In this document: positions 1 through 11,460 of the stretch, piece after piece
How the letters are laid out: every line of letters begins with the position of its first letter
Position numbering within the stretch: position 1 is the first letter of the stretch
From: Platycnemis pennipes
Taxonomy: Eukaryota > Arthropoda > Insecta > Odonata > Platycnemididae
DNA: 64,000 nucleotides
Direction of reading: 5' to 3'
NCBI GenBank assembly: GCA_933228895.1
Contig: OW121853.1
Coordinates: 74,260,645-74,324,644, forward strand
Notes under the pieces: model-generated
Database searches by the model: none
Told to the model about the DNA's origin: nothing
Seen by the model: only the letters and a program-made list of their open reading frames with translations
Program-made: the position numbers and the translations under genes

Positions 1-764
1 CAAACATGGGTGAGGGTCTCCTGGATTTGGTGCCCATTTGCAGGCCTCTTAAAAGATACGCCCGTGACTGGGACCTTTCCCCTGCCACACACTGTAAACC
101 CAAACTCCCCGGTCGTCATAATCCTAACCCCCACCAGCACAACCCACCCAAATTTCCTAACGGCATCACACACCCTTACTCAACCTGTCCATGCTACAAA
201 ATTTTGGTACGGACAGCCCCTTCTCGGAGAGCAGAGATTGCTCGCCTTCAAGGATGAGATAGGGTTCACGGAGAATTTGAACTGCCATAATTCCAGGCGC
301 ATGGTAGCGAGGATGGTATGTGTCATTACACGTAAGCTTTAATTAAAAGAGAACCGTGCACATTATGAAAATGCTGGTAACAGGTAAAACAAAAAAAGGC
401 AGGATAAATTATGGCTATAACTACAATTCCCAAATTACTCAAGGTCTAAATGATACACGGAAAATTATTGGGAGATACTGGCATGTGTAGGAGGTGAATA
501 CACTACTATTCACGCATTTTATTTTTGATGCACACAATTGGCAACACTAATTTGTTAGGTGTCTATGCAGTTAAAAACAGTTTTTCTGAAGAAGTTTTTC
601 ACAGGAGTTCGTACAAACGAATTCCATTTGTTCCTGGGGACCAGGCCCGAAGTTCATAAATTAAAAAAATTCATATTTTCGAATATTGCCATGCTTGACT
701 ATGTATAGGATTTTCATCGGGACCAGCCGTTTTGCTTTGTATAATCGAAAACTTGTATTATCAT

Positions 765-791
765 TCTTCGTATTATTGAGAGTTAACTGTA
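765..791 (-). repeat. Tigger/pogo-type terminal sequence
   Basis: Read on the minus strand this begins TA then CAGTTAACTCTCAATAATAC, the form of a pogo/Tigger terminal inverted repeat next to a TA target. The partner end was not found, so this may be a MITE remnant in the 600-790 stretch. The call rests on resemblance only. Confidence 0.35.
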
Positions 792-937
792 TTCGTATTA
801 GTGGTTGATCAAATTCACAGTTATCCAAGGTTATCTGGACTGGATATCAAAATTTCATCAGATTATAAAAACAATGACTGCCCAATGACACTAAGAGTTA
901 CTAAATTTGTTACTAAAAGCAAGTTACAAAATAGTAA

Positions 938-987
938 TTGAGCTGATTAAGTGTAACTTACTAATAAATTTCACTTAATCAGCTCAA
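938..987. repeat. Perfect 16-bp hairpin
   Basis: TTGAGCTGATTAAGTG at 938-953 is the exact reverse complement of 972-987, with an 18-base AT-rich loop. It could be the core of a small MITE. No function can be assigned. Confidence 0.65.
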
Positions 988-1340
988 CTTTTCAAGCTTT
1001 TCCACTGAATTGACATGCATAGCAAGTTAACTCAAAGGTATGCTATTAATTTTTCTAGACCAATCAAAGCACGAACACACTTGGCCAAAATACTAACTTG
1101 GCCATAATATTAAAATGTTTTTTTCTTTCCTCATGACACACAACAATAACATTACCAACTGATTTTCCAATATTATTGATATACGATGCCATGTCAGGAT
1201 AATGTCTATAAAATATCTATTTGTTCTCACTTATTTTAAGTGTACTTTATTTCCACTTATTTGAAGTGCATTGTATTTTAATTGCCTTTCGAAAGGAGAG
1301 CTACTCCTAGAGCGAGAAATATTATTATTATGAATTAAGA

Positions 1341-1640
1341 AATACACCAAGTTGGTTGAATGTAGAAAATGAAGTTACTGTAAATGAAAATAATGTGGGG
1401 CCAATAATATCAGATAAAGAGATTGAGAAAGTGCTACGTGAAATGAATATGAGAAAAGCGGTGGAAATAGATCACATTCCACTGGAATTGTGCAATAGTC
1501 TACGGAAGATAGCAAGAAAAAGATTTAATGGACCGAATCAAAGGATACATTGCAACGGGACGATTCCTTAGTCAAGGTCAATATAATAAAACAAGCTCTG
1601 GATACAATTTCTAAGTCAAAGTCAATATAATGAACAACAT
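1341..1640 (+). pseudogene. RTE/CFD2-like LINE fragment (start of reverse transcriptase)
   Basis: The 71-codon frame at 1356-1571 contains VGPIISDKEIEKVLREM followed by an HIPLELC segment. This matches the linker and first reverse-transcriptase block of RTE-like non-LTR elements, whose ORFs are often mis-named craniofacial development protein 2-like (usual form: IxxSEVxxAIxxMKxxKAxGxDxIPxEL). The frame stops soon after and no polymerase core follows. Related fragments lie at 30661-31090 (same linker region) and 43650-44040 minus (endonuclease). Family recognition is from memory. Confidence 0.6.
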
Positions 1641-2129
1641 CGCCAAGGGAGTAAAAAAGTCAACAAGGACGATAATGGGGGAGAATAAGGAGAGCTAAAG
1701 GAGCAAGCGGATGTGTTAATGAGGACAGGAAAAAAGGAGTTTCAATAACTGGAAAGTAGGAGAGAAACCTGGCAGATTAGCAACTGGAGACTTGCCGCGG
1801 CAGATGCTATCTTTATGCGGCAAGGAATTAGGCGGCCAAAGGTGGACTTTTGATGTTGGAAAAGAAGTGGGTCCAGAGTAACAGGATATTTCGGAGACAA
1901 GTGATAAGTACTGTAATTTAGATTAGTTTTCATTATGGAAAAGGAATTAGAGTTACTTACAAATAAACAAGATTTTACCCAGGCTTTAAATCAAAGGAAA
2001 GGGCAAAACAGTTCCTTCTCCCAAGATAACTTAATTGTTTGAAAGGCAAAAGAATCTTTATTGTAAAAAAAAGGAGAAAAAGTTTAAATTAGTATATGAC
2101 TAATTCTCGGCCCATATTTTGTGTCAATT

Positions 2130-2560
2130 TTGATGACTGTGAAATTGGAGCCACTTGTCATTGAGAAATATATAAAGCCTAGATGCTTTAAAAATGCTCA
2201 AAGATGGGAGTGAGAAACCGAAAAAGTCCTCTTCATTGACCAGTGTACAGCATATAAATTGTAGGGGATTGTTACGATACATCAAAATAGAGTATTTTTC
2301 TCCAAACACCACCAGTAAATTGCAACCCCTTGATCAAGGAATATGTCAATTGAGAAGAGAAATTGCTGACAGCAACTGGGTGTGTACATTTTGCGAACAG
2401 TTAATGAGAAAAATTACATAAAAAATGTGTTCGTAGAATATAATGCAGGCCATCTCAGGCTTAGGCTTAGGCCATGCACAAGCTATCTTACATGCACTTA
2501 TTTGAAGTTGCAGGTTATTGAGAACTGTTTTAATAAGGCTGAATTTATGGGGACAGCAGC
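2130..2560 (+). pseudogene. Tigger/pogo transposase fragment, frameshifted
   Basis: Pieces in shifted frames resemble a Tigger DDE transposase in order: KLEPLVIEKYIKPRCFKNA (2140-2195), a decayed second-Asp block VLFIDQCTA near 2228, then EYFSPNTTSKLQPLDQGI (about 2291-2346) with the third catalytic Asp in QPLDQG, then VIENCFNKAEF near 2520. At least two frameshifts separate these blocks, so it is dead. The coding strand points toward the Tigger-like terminal repeat at 3197. Confidence 0.7.
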
Positions 2561-3109
2561 AAGGAAGACATTATGTATGAGGATGAGCCAACAGAGTGGC
2601 ATGAAATAAATAAAAGAATTAATGTTCAATCATAGTTTGATGTTAATAAATGTTGACAATACCTTTTTCACATGTGCCCCAAATTGAGGGGATGATGGTG
2701 GGAGAAATGGAGGAAGAAGTTGGAGGAGAGTCACCAATATACCTTAATATGGAAGAAATGCGTGAAGGTGAGGAGTGAATGTCAGTGACAATAAAAAAAA
2801 AGGGTTGCAGGATGCTTCAGGTGTGATTTTGTTTGCATGAAAGACTGCAGCAGTGAGAATCTATTATCATTAAATAAGGTAGAAAATATCATTTCAAAAG
2901 AATTTGAAAAAATGAAAGAAATGGAAATTAAAATTTTTTTCAGTGAAGAGTGCTTAAGTAGGTTTTAGTTCCCTTGTTTTTATTATTATAAAACTTAACA
3001 CTATGTAAAATCATAGCCGCATTTATTTAAATATACAAACATACTAATTAAAGAGGCAGCAGCACATATCATTGCCAAAACGTTCTATAAGGTAAAATAT
3101 GTGTTCATT

Positions 3110-3197
3110 TTGCTGAAACCTCTTTATAACAAACCTCTATTTATCAAAATGCCTAAAAAATTAGTCCCATCCATTTCAATAGAAAGAGGTTTTACAG
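3110..3197. repeat. Probable terminal region of the Tigger remnant
   Basis: The sequence ends AAGAGGTTTTACAG followed by TA. On the minus strand this reads CTGTAAAACCTCTTTCTATT, a pogo-like terminus next to its TA target. An inverted AACCTCT-rich motif lies just inside. It is the likely right end of the element whose transposase remnant is at 2130-2560. The left end was not identified. Confidence 0.5.
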
Positions 3198-3261
3198 TAT
3201 TTGTGAATGAGAAATATGACTTGTGTATTTATAATTCACCATGAAACTATTATAATCATTT

Positions 3262-3575
3262 TCTATTTTGATACTAGGAGCACCCATGCATGTGGAGTGA
3301 TTTTTTTGTGATAGCTAATTTGTTTGGCAACATGGGTACTGTTCCTCTGTACAATTGCATGCTCTAGTCAATGTTTTTCTGCACGGCTCATGTATGCTTC
3401 CCTACCCTCAACCTACCCTTTATTTTTACCAGGGTTGAAGCTTGCATGGGACTTTCATGCAACTTGCAGTGCAACTATGCAGCAAGCTTGCAGCACAACT
3501 TTGCAGCAGGTGCAGTCGTCGGATTGCAGCAAGCTTGCTATCTTGCAATGACAAGCTTGCTGAGGCTGCAGAATG
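3262..3575 (+). repeat. Dispersed repeat with GCAAGCTTGC satellite-like core, copy 1
   Basis: This stretch is homologous, in the same orientation, to 38196-38600. Both share a unique lead (GTGATTTTTTTGT, ACAATTGCAT, CAGGGTTGAA) and then a run of the palindromic motif GCAAGCTTGC mixed with TTGCAGC units. The core may be an expanding satellite or the inside of a repeat unit. Two similar TTGCAAC-rich stretches without the lead are at 5300-5480 and 37330-37520. Confidence 0.75.
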
Positions 3576-3953
3576 TGGTATGTGGGAGCTTTCTTTGTAG
3601 ACTTAAGGCATTGAGAAAGAGATAGGAACTGTCGTCTAAAACAAAAAAATTGCAACGAAATCCATCGTGATGCAAAATTTAAAAGATAATACCATGAACT
3701 ATAGAACATTACGCCCTATTTAAATGATGCATTCACCCATGCGGGGATATAAATATCCATTTGCAATTAATTCCAATAATTATGTAAGTTGTATGGCATG
3801 AAATGAAACTGTTCCTTCCATATTAAAAAATCATTCAATTACTCAAGGTATTTTATGGTGATTATTGACCTTAAGGATACTACAACATTGCATCAATCAC
3901 TACAATAAAATAAACACAATACAAAGTTAAGAATATAAGTACAGTTCACTTAC

Positions 3954-5220
3954 CACTTGCAACTTCACTGCAAAAGAGGGTCACATCATGTCCACATAAG
4001 GCTTTAGCAGATTTGCCGGAGAATGATACACACTTATCAGCAGCACATGGATCTCCACAAATACCAGTGCAATTGTGGCCGCAGCTAAGAATTCTTGTGC
4101 ATTTATAAATGCACATATTCCTCACAGGACTCTTGTAACACTCAATTTTGACTTTGTGCTTGCAGTCAGGAATCTCCTTCACAACCATCTTCATGCAACC
4201 ACCACAAATGTCCTTGCATCTTCTAGGACAATTATGGCCACATTCAAGCTTCTTCTGGCATGGCCTGAAGCATTTAATTGCCTCGATGTTTTCATAGCAG
4301 AACATGTCATAAAAATGGTCACAGCCAGGTAATTTCTTCTTTATTTTTACGTTACACTCACCACACTTCTCAAAGCATTTCTTCTGACAAGTGTGGTCAT
4401 TCTGACAGCCAATATTCTTCCTAGCACATGGCCTGAAGCATTTATAGTGTAAATGATCAGGATCCTTATTCACATGGCATCTCTTAGAACAAGCATGCCC
4501 ACAACTAAGTCTCGCATCACAAGAAAATTGGCACTGAATAGATGTGACATCCTGGTGACACAACTTTACAACTTTGTGATCACAAATGGGAAGTTTGGTC
4601 CTCACCATTTCGATGCATTTGTACTCAGATGGATCTTTCTCGCATGGCAGCTTAGCATTGTGGCCACAGGGAAGACTTGCTTCAACCATGACCTTGCATT
4701 CACCACAACTTTCCCAACACAGCTTCTGGCACCGGTGGTCATTAATGCACATGCTCTTGTTACATATCTCTTGGCAAATGAAATTGTCATGACCTTGTGC
4801 ATGGCACATTTTCTTACACATGTGCCCACAGCTCATGACCTGATCACAAATTAGCGTGCATCCACCCTCAGTGATGCCGGTGAAATCTTCAGCTTCGCTG
4901 ACTTCTGTCAACTGCTCAGGATGTTTGAGGCACTGTAAGATTAGATGAGTCCCGATTGCTTCTTTCTCTTCGAGAACTTTTTTGATCTGTGCCCAAAGAT
5001 TGCTCTTTTCTGCCAGCATGTTTATGTTCCCCATTACAAATAAACCTTTCTTTGCTCTGGAGAGTGCAACGCAGGTCCTATTCTCAATTCCCAAGAATCC
5101 AATTTTTCCTTCTCCATTGTTTCTGACCAAGGACAGCAGTATTATATCATTTTCTTCTCCCTGATAATTGTCCACTACAGCCACCCTTACATTTTTAGTG
5201 ATGTTGTTCCTTTCTCTCTC
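3954..5220 (-). CDS. ZNFX1: ZNFX1-like helicase, exon 5: helicase C-terminus and zinc-finger array
   Basis: The exon starts after a polypyrimidine tract ending TTTTGCAG (acceptor at 5221-5222) and ends at the donor GTAAGT (3953). It enters in phase 0 and leaves in phase 1, giving 422 codons. Early in it are helicase motif V (VVDNYQGEENDIILLSLVR) and motif VI (NRTCVALSRAKKG), the usual end of the ZNFX1 SF1 helicase core. The rest is a cysteine/histidine-rich array of NFX1-type fingers with recurring CGHxC units, for example MSCGHMCKKMC, LSCGHACSKRC, LECGHNCPRRC and LSCGHNCTGIC, alternating with CGEC and C-DH-C knuckles. Known ZNFX1 proteins have a further C-terminal finger region, so the gene must continue left. 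In mammals ZNFX1 senses viral dsRNA; in nematodes ZNFX-1 acts in small-RNA inheritance granules. A comparable role here is inference. Confidence 0.95.
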
Positions 5221-6236
5221 CTGCAAAAAAAAAACAAAGCATTTGAAATCAAATGGATTGTCTCACAACTAGCGTTCCCACTGCAGCAAGAAAAGTATAA
5301 TTATCCCAGACAGAAAATAAACCTGCGAAAGTGTTGCATTCAGGCTTTGAGAACCTTGGCAATGTTAATGCCACAACTATGTTGCAACAGCATTGAAGGA
5401 ATAAGTTTGCAATGGATATTACTTAACGCTTTGGCGAGGTTGTTTCTACAACTTTTCTTGAGTGTTGCAGGCACTGAAGGGCTGAGGAAGGGGTCATGTT
5501 GCATAGTAAGAACCGTGGCTGTTCATATTTCTCATAGACACAGAACATAAATAAATATAAATAAAATTAATATACACAAGTTTTTTGGTCATTTTTGAGT
5601 GTGCCAACTATGAAGATTACTGAGATGGAAAGAATTGCCATAAAAATGAAAAATTTCATATCACTTCTAAAAAAAATTAAAGTTATAATTTTTATTTAAT
5701 AAAGATAGCATCAATTCTCCATGGTTTGATAATGTACTTCCAGGTTACCTTCATCAGAGCCAATAAAATATTAATTAATTCACAGAGTTGATTTTATGTT
5801 TAGCAGCACCGTTTCACTCACACTACTGTAATAATGTCCAATGGTGATGGTGATTAAATATGATCCAATGAAATAGCAGCAAAAATTAAAGTTCTACTGT
5901 CAATACTAAATGAGTTCGTTCATCTCAGTACACATGTTGTTTCGCATTTCTGCTTTCCCTCCTAACTAGTTTTCAAAAAATTTTACATTTAAATAAAGCA
6001 TTTCCACATGGTCAAGTATCACGTTAATTGATTTGAATTATAAATTTTAAAATGATGACCAAGGTGTTGGTTGCATGCCTCCAATGTTGCATACTAACGG
6101 AGAAAAATCTGTTTTGTAAATTGATGAGTAACTTAAATGAATGCAGTAAATCATACAGAACTTAAAGTACATCTTGTCAAAAAAATGACTCTTATTTTCA
6201 AAATTCTATATTTCATATTGTTATGAGCAATGCAAG

Positions 6237-6447
6237 GGCCTAGCCAAGTTGACACACCGGTTCCCGTAAGATCACTGAAGTTAAGCAACATTGGGCTGGG
6301 ACAGAGGTTGGATGGGTGACCCCTCCATACCTCTACCATGGTGTTCTTGTCCCCTGTCTGCGAGTGGCGGGCAGGTTAGATGTAGATCCAAAGAGGTCTA
6401 AGTGCCAGGGGGCTCCAGAAGGCCCCCACCCACCCCTCCAATTTACA
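6237..6447 (+). repeat. 5S rRNA-derived SINE (SINE3-like), copy 1
   Basis: The head resembles arthropod 5S rRNA: CACCGGTTCCCGTAAGATCA, GAAGTTAAGCAACATTGGGC and GGTTGGATGGGTGACC, which correspond to the internal promoter boxes of 5S genes. The 5S 3' portion is disrupted, and a non-5S tail follows (GAGGTCTAAGTGCCAGGGGG, then CCCACCCCTCCAATTTACAT). The same head and tail occur at 62345-62600 on the other strand, and the tail alone at 47029-47106. Imperfect flanking repeats (around ATGAGC) fit target duplication. It is a retroposon and not a working 5S gene. Confidence 0.8.
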
Positions 6448-6737
6448 TTTATTTTGCCATGAGCGCATCAACATAAGGTATCATATGTATTTCATTAGGA
6501 AGCATAATAATAGCAAATTAAACTGTTACAATAAATGAACACCAGCTATATACAGAATGAACTAACATGACAGCCCTGAAAGTTCCAGTTTCCCCTCAAA
6601 ATTACGTAACTCACACATACGTCTTCAACTCACCTGGGAAGGCCTAAACTGTTAAGTATACTTTCCTTGTTAGGACGTTGAGGATGCCAGGTCACTACAA
6701 AAACATGCTAATGAGAGTCCACTGTATTTCATTTTAA

Positions 6738-7014
6738 CCCTTAAGTAGGCGCGTGGGGTCTTTAAAGACCCCAAGGATTTGCAAACGAATATTTTGTCTC
6801 ATAAATCACTTTCGAAGCTATGACACCTCATAGTTCAACTAATAGGAAAAAATTAAAGTATATATGTTGAATTATCATGCTTTGAATATTTAGTGTAAAA
6901 ATATAGCAATGTAAAATAAACAAATTTGGTGAAGTTATAAACAATTCCGAAAGGGGTATTAAAAGACCCCACGTGCCCACTTACGTCACAAAGTGAGGTG
7001 TGCCTACTTAAGGG
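6738..7014. mobile_element. piggyBac-type MITE, 277 bp
   Basis: The element starts CCCTTAAGTAGGC and ends GCCTACTTAAGGG, a perfect 13-bp terminal inverted repeat, with TTAA directly on both sides (6734-6737 and 7015-7018). A second inverted block, GTGGGGTCTTTAAAGACCCC against a copy near 6955-6975, lies inside the left end. The interior is AT-rich and non-coding. TTAA flanks with CCC ends are diagnostic of piggyBac mobilisation. Confidence 0.9.
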
Positions 7015-7163
7015 TTAACATATGAATGGCAATTGTTGAATCCATATTGGATTAAAAAATTACTACAAAACGTAACACCCCAGTAGTTTTTCAACCATGT
7101 ACTCTAAAATGCAATGATGGAATGCATCACTGTAAATGATGTAATAGAAAAGTTTTTTTTTAC

Positions 7164-7307
7164 CTCCATTAGGCAGAACAGTTGTCCCAAATAGGTGGTC
7201 AGAATTGTTATCTGACTTGGCTCATACCCTTGCAAAATAAGGTGCCTGCAGAAAGCAATCAGAAACTTGGCTTCATGGGAGTTCTTTTTGCTCAATTCAT
7301 CAATGGC
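7164..7307 (-). CDS. ZNFX1: ZNFX1-like helicase, exon 4
   Basis: This 144-bp, phase-0 exon encodes 48 residues from AIDELSKKNSHEAKFL to QLFCLME. It contains PSQITILTTYLGQLF, the strongly conserved ZNFX1 block that precedes helicase motif V. The acceptor is TCCATCCATAG and the donor is GTAAAA. The joins with exon 3 (FINHTNFEET) and exon 5 (ERERNNITKNVRVAVVD) keep frame and match the family alignment as I remember it. Confidence 0.93.
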
Positions 7308-8372
7308 CTATGGATGGAAAAATCAGAGGGTTATTTCTTCAGATGACACCAAATACGGTCAATCCCAGGAGCTACATAACTATCAACTTTCCACTTATTC
7401 TATGATATTTAGCTAATTTATCAGCATATACTACGTGCTTTTTCACGCAGAAGTTAATGGAAAATTATTTTTGATCATGCAACATTAATTTTACTGCCAA
7501 ACTGGGCCTACAGAATACCTATGTCTATGAGTTTTCAGTGGCATGGACTAAATATTTAACATATTTGCCCTAGAACTTCACCCAAACTTCCTTCGTTTCC
7601 CAAATACGTCTAGATATATAATTTCACATGAGATAACTTTTCAGTTTTTTCTATAAAATTATCAGCATCAACAAAATGTTCTATTATTAGTCCTAGCTGC
7701 TCCCACAACTAATGTATTCCTGCATGTTGTGCACAAAAAAATAAGGAGCACATAATTTTTGTAAGAATGACACACATTATGATGTACAAATTTATCATCA
7801 GCTTCTTCAATAACAAGCAGTGGAAATTGAATGGGATTTCACATTACTCTGAGCCTCAAACCATAAGTATTCTCCTGGAGAATATCTTTAGGCCATATGA
7901 TACCAATACTCAGCCTAAACCCCGCATCCCATTGCCATATCACTTAGAAAGATTATCTTCGAGCTAATTTCAATTCAGTTCTCAATTTTCTTAGATCTAA
8001 GCTGGTTTTCATCCAGATATTCACCACATTTCATTCCATCCTCAAGAAGTTGAGCTTTGTTAACATCTTCAATGCATCCACCAAGATGCTAAGACACCTG
8101 AAGTTCATAAATGCATCAGCCCCTCTTCATCTTGGGCAAAGAGTTCATTGCACTCTTTAGGAAGTTCAAAGCCTTTTCTCAGTTGAGTACAGTGAACAAT
8201 TATTTATTCGTTTCTTCAATACAGTAGACCCTCACATAGGGCAAGGTTAGGTGCCTTGTAATCATCGCGCCTGGTAAAATCATTCTGTGTGAAACAAAGA
8301 GAAAATGGGAAATACCAAGATTCGTTCAATATCTGAACACCTATCGTATGACAATATCAAGTTTCGTTACTA

Positions 8373-8976
8373 CTGTCGGTGCAAAAATTATGTAGACTCG
8401 AGTTTGAGCACCGATTAAGAATGAACCGTACAATTTACACATTTGCAAATTATATCAAATTTTAGCTCATTTTATTGTGCGTTTAACCATACTTACTGAC
8501 AATTTTTATATTACACCTCTGATTTTTTATCGCGATGACAACAAAAAAGTACCGTTTTTTTTGCGTTTTCTAAGGGAGCCCTCTCTTTGACCTCTCATAA
8601 GGCAAAACGTTGGAGTTCAATCATTATGAAATTTTAACTCAGTAACGATACATCCTTTCCTAATGTTATTCTAAAATTTCACGTCATTCCATTAAGCCAT
8701 AAAAAATTTGTTATTAATTTTATGAAACAACTTTTTCTTGGTAATGAATGGTCCCAAAAACTTGATCTTGGTCTTGTTTTAAAGCTCTTTGCAGCAGTAT
8801 TGTAATAAAATAAACATAGTCCAAAATGTGTGCCCTATTTTTAACGAGTTAATAAACAACGGAGCATTTTCGTGGCAGTTACGCTGCCGGTGAGGTGGCC
8901 GGCTTCGCCGGTTGGGTGGTGAAAGTCTGCGCAGGGTTGCCATTTGGAAAGTACCAGGTGGATCCCGTGACTCCCC
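8373..8976 (+). repeat. Left long inverted terminal repeat of the Tc1-like element
   Basis: This is the reverse-complement partner of 10085-10689, with scattered substitutions and a few short indels. Shared landmarks are ACGAGTTAATA, CGGAGCATTTTCGTGGCA and a GC-rich GGTGAGGTGGCCGGCTTCGC block. The similarity fades after a shared CCCGTGACTC near the inner edge. Confidence 0.88.
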
Positions 8977-9089
8977 TATATTTTCGCTGGAATGAATGCG
9001 CTTATTTTCGTTACACGTATTCATCACTTGCATAGCGATTCATTTATTATGTTTTTGGATTTCATCTTTAAAATATTGAACCATTTCCC

Positions 9090-9962
9090 ATCACCTTTTT
9101 TAATAAGGGCTTTGGACCTTCTTTGGCAGGTTTAAAACTTTAGTGAACCTTTCAACATAATTGATAGAGTTCATTTCATTTAGGAAGTCTCCTGTTCCTT
9201 TTTTTCCAATGAAACAGAGCTCTGCCCCATCCAGAAATCCGTCTTCACTACCAATGTGTAACATTATAATCCTTTTGCCTGCACCAGAAGGGGTTTTAAA
9301 ACCACCACGCCACCCGTAAATTTGCTAAATATGAGATCTGTACTGGTCATAGTTGGTGAAATTTTCGTTCAGGGAATCTACAATATTTTTCTGCCACCCA
9401 TAGGTCATGGTATGGTTTTGACCACACCACGTCTCATCGGTATAAAATACCTTGTATCCCTGGGAACGTAGATTTCTTATTTTCCTCAGATATGCGTGTC
9501 TTGAGGCAGAAACTAAAATGGATTCCATAAGTACAGGCTTCTTGCACAGCTTCTTAAACCTAAATCCTAATTTCTTTATGATATTCCGTAAGGTGGACTG
9601 AGACATTTCCGGAAAATCAGTCATAGAGTCAATCAGTTTTCTGTGTAAACTCTCTACCGTAGGGAAAACCTTGTTTATGTAGAAATCGTAAATGTTCCTC
9701 CTGATGACACCGAGAGTAAAATCATCCAACTTAATTTTGGGCCGGCCTCGGAAACAGATCTTCTTACTTGATAATGGAGATTCACCGCCATCATTTTCTT
9801 TTCTTGAAGCACTAACCTTCTTCACTGTGCCTAAAGAGATCCCAAGACACTCTGAAACTCTACGATGCACTGGATTTCTTCTGCATTTTCCCTCTTGAAG
9901 TAACACAAAGCACATAAAATCATTGCGATTTTCATCTCAGTCAACGGAGGTTTCGGAGGCAT
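9090..9962 (-). pseudogene. DDE_3-type (Tc1/mariner-like) transposase, interrupted
   Basis: The largest open part is 9915-9325 (196 codons). It has an N-terminal helix-turn-helix with VHRRVSECLGISLGTVKKVS, then FRGRPKIKLDDFT and the first catalytic block VFYTDETW (Asp in YTDET). After a stop at 9325 the same protein continues in another frame with GAGKRIIMLHIGSEDGF and TGDFLNEMNSINY, the later conserved blocks of the arthropod DDE_3 family. A likely start ATG is at 9962 in a frame that shifts near the HTH. There is at least one frameshift and one stop, so it is not expected to work. Confidence 0.78.
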
Positions 9963-10084
9963 CTTGACCAGCAAACACGAAGGACAAGTGAGGAAGAATG
10001 CAGACATGACAAGCAGGCCAGAAAGGTAACGTATTAGTCATGTCCACTAATTACCAGCCTTCGTAGCATTGCAGCAGAGAGGGA

Positions 10085-10689
10085 GATGAGTCACGGGACC
10101 AGCCTGGAACCCTCAAGTGACAACCCTGCACAACTTTCACCAACCCACCGGCGAAGCCGGCCACCTCACCGGCAGGGTAAATGCCACGAAAATGCTCCGT
10201 TGTGTATTAACTCGTTAAAAATAGAGCACACATTTTGGACTGACTATGTTTATTTTATTACAATACTGCTACAAAGAGCTTTAAAACAAGGCCAAAATCA
10301 AGGTTTTGGGACCATTCATTACCAAGAAAAAGTTGTTTCATAAAATTAATAACAAAATTTTTATGGCTTAATGGAATAACGTGAAATTTTACAATAACAT
10401 TAGGAAAGGATGTATCGTTACTGTGTTAAAATTTCAAAATCATTGAACTCCAACGTTTTGCCTTATGGGAGGTCAAAGAGAGCACTCCCTTAGAAAACAA
10501 AAAAAAACTGTACTTTTTTGTTGTCATCGCGATAAAAAATCAGAGGTGTAATATAAAAATTGTCAGTAAGTATGGTTAAACGCACAATAAAATGAGCTAA
10601 AATTTGATATAATTTGCAAACATGTAAATTTTACGGTTCATTCTTAATCGGTGCTCAAAATCGATTCTACATAATTTTTGCACCAACAG
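10085..10689 (-). repeat. Right long inverted terminal repeat of the Tc1-like element
   Basis: This is the partner of 8373-8976 and ends CACCAACAG before the TA target. The two arms have diverged by point changes, so the insertion is not very recent. Confidence 0.88.
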
Positions 10690-11209
10690 TAAGTCTTAAC
10701 ATCTAATGCATGATTCACCCCAAAAGTCAGCAATTCCTCAGTAACTATTCATTTCAGGAAATAATTTTGTAAATGTACATCATTTAGAAGATATTTTTCA
10801 CATTTATGGGAAAGGCGTCCTGTATAATAAAATTGCTTCTTTCAAAAAAGAAGCTTGTTATTCAATAAATCATTTTAGCATTGTAGATCATATTAACATT
10901 CTAGGCCATACACAAGAATAAGTGAACCAGCTTCAACAAAATTGTTTTTTAAAATTTAGCATGACATTCTATGCGCCTCTTTTATGGGACCATGGCAAAT
11001 GGAACAATAAGCCATTTCTTTCTTCATGCCTTATCACGGTCAAAGGAAAAACAAAATTTACCATAATTTGGTTTTCAACAAAGTGTGTAGAATTTTACTT
11101 CTCGTATTAATATATTTAAGTAAGCTATGGTTTACGTTTAACTAGAACTGAGTTGCCAGTCCGTACTGAATTTTTTTAATGATTGTCAAGGAGGTGAAAA
11201 TTTAGTCTT

Positions 11210-11460
11210 TCGGCACATCGGCAAGCCACCCGCTCATGTATAATGAAACATCGGGCCACCATCGTACCGATGTCGGCAAGTGGTGTCGGCAATGATACTT
11301 GAAGCTGGTGTTGGCCCAATGTCGGTTTTGTGTCGGCAAAGTCGGCCAACCATAGCCGATGTCAGCCCAACGTCGGCACGGAGTCGGCTTAGGTTGGCCG
11401 ACACAAAGCCGACATTGGGCCAACACCGATAGTTGATGTTGCTTGGGTAGGGTCCAGAAA
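11210..11460. repeat. GTCGGC-rich imperfect palindrome
   Basis: A block rich in GTCGGC, GTTGGCC and CCGACA. Arms of about 40 bp (GGTGTTGGCCCAATGTCGG near 11309-11328 and its inverse near 11412-11430) flank a roughly 60-base centre with further inverted units. Such GTTGGCC/GTCGGC foldbacks are a recurrent class in animal genomes. The 90-codon minus frame here is a by-product of the repeat. Confidence 0.7.

Larger units (their letters stand above)
1..1340. other. No recognisable gene; AT-rich intergenic sequence
   Basis: The short open frames in the first 340 bases (up to 110 codons) have low-complexity Pro/Thr-rich translations that match no family I recognise, and I do not call them. This lies downstream of the visible part of the minus-strand ZNFX1-like gene. 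No cysteine-rich continuation of that protein could be found here, so its remaining exons are probably to the left of the window. Only short inverted-repeat structures stand out and are listed separately. Confidence 0.5.
5221..7163 (-). other. ZNFX1-like intron 4
   Basis: This intron sits between the donor after exon 4 (GGAG/GTAAAA) and the acceptor of exon 5. It carries a TTGCAAC-rich stretch at about 5300-5480, a 5S-derived SINE and a piggyBac MITE, each listed. The remainder is AT-rich with no coding signal. Confidence 0.85.
8373..10689 (-). mobile_element. Tc1/mariner-superfamily element with ~600-bp inverted ends
   Basis: Both ends begin CTGTYGGTGCAAAAATTATG and are flanked by TA (8371-8372 and 10690-10691). 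The inverted ends stay alignable for about 600 bp each (8373-8976 and 10085-10689), unusually long for this superfamily. Between them a transposase remnant runs on the minus strand. The whole is inserted near the left end of the Tigger at 8222-13067, so it is the younger of the two. Confidence 0.88.

Noticed and set aside
6..342. Overlapping 83- and 110-codon plus-strand frames
   Set aside because: Translations are Pro/Thr/His-rich without motifs or family likeness. There is no splice or promoter evidence.
1..3900. Last exons of the ZNFX1-like gene
   Set aside because: No minus-strand Cys/His-rich frame continuing the finger array was found, so they are assumed to lie outside the window.
4075..4854. 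Plus-strand ORFs opposite the zinc-finger exon
   Set aside because: They are shadows of the cysteine-rich minus-strand ZNFX1 coding sequence.
6237..6360. Functional 5S rRNA gene
   Set aside because: The 5S 3' part is disrupted, the head is mutated, and a SINE tail shared with other copies follows.
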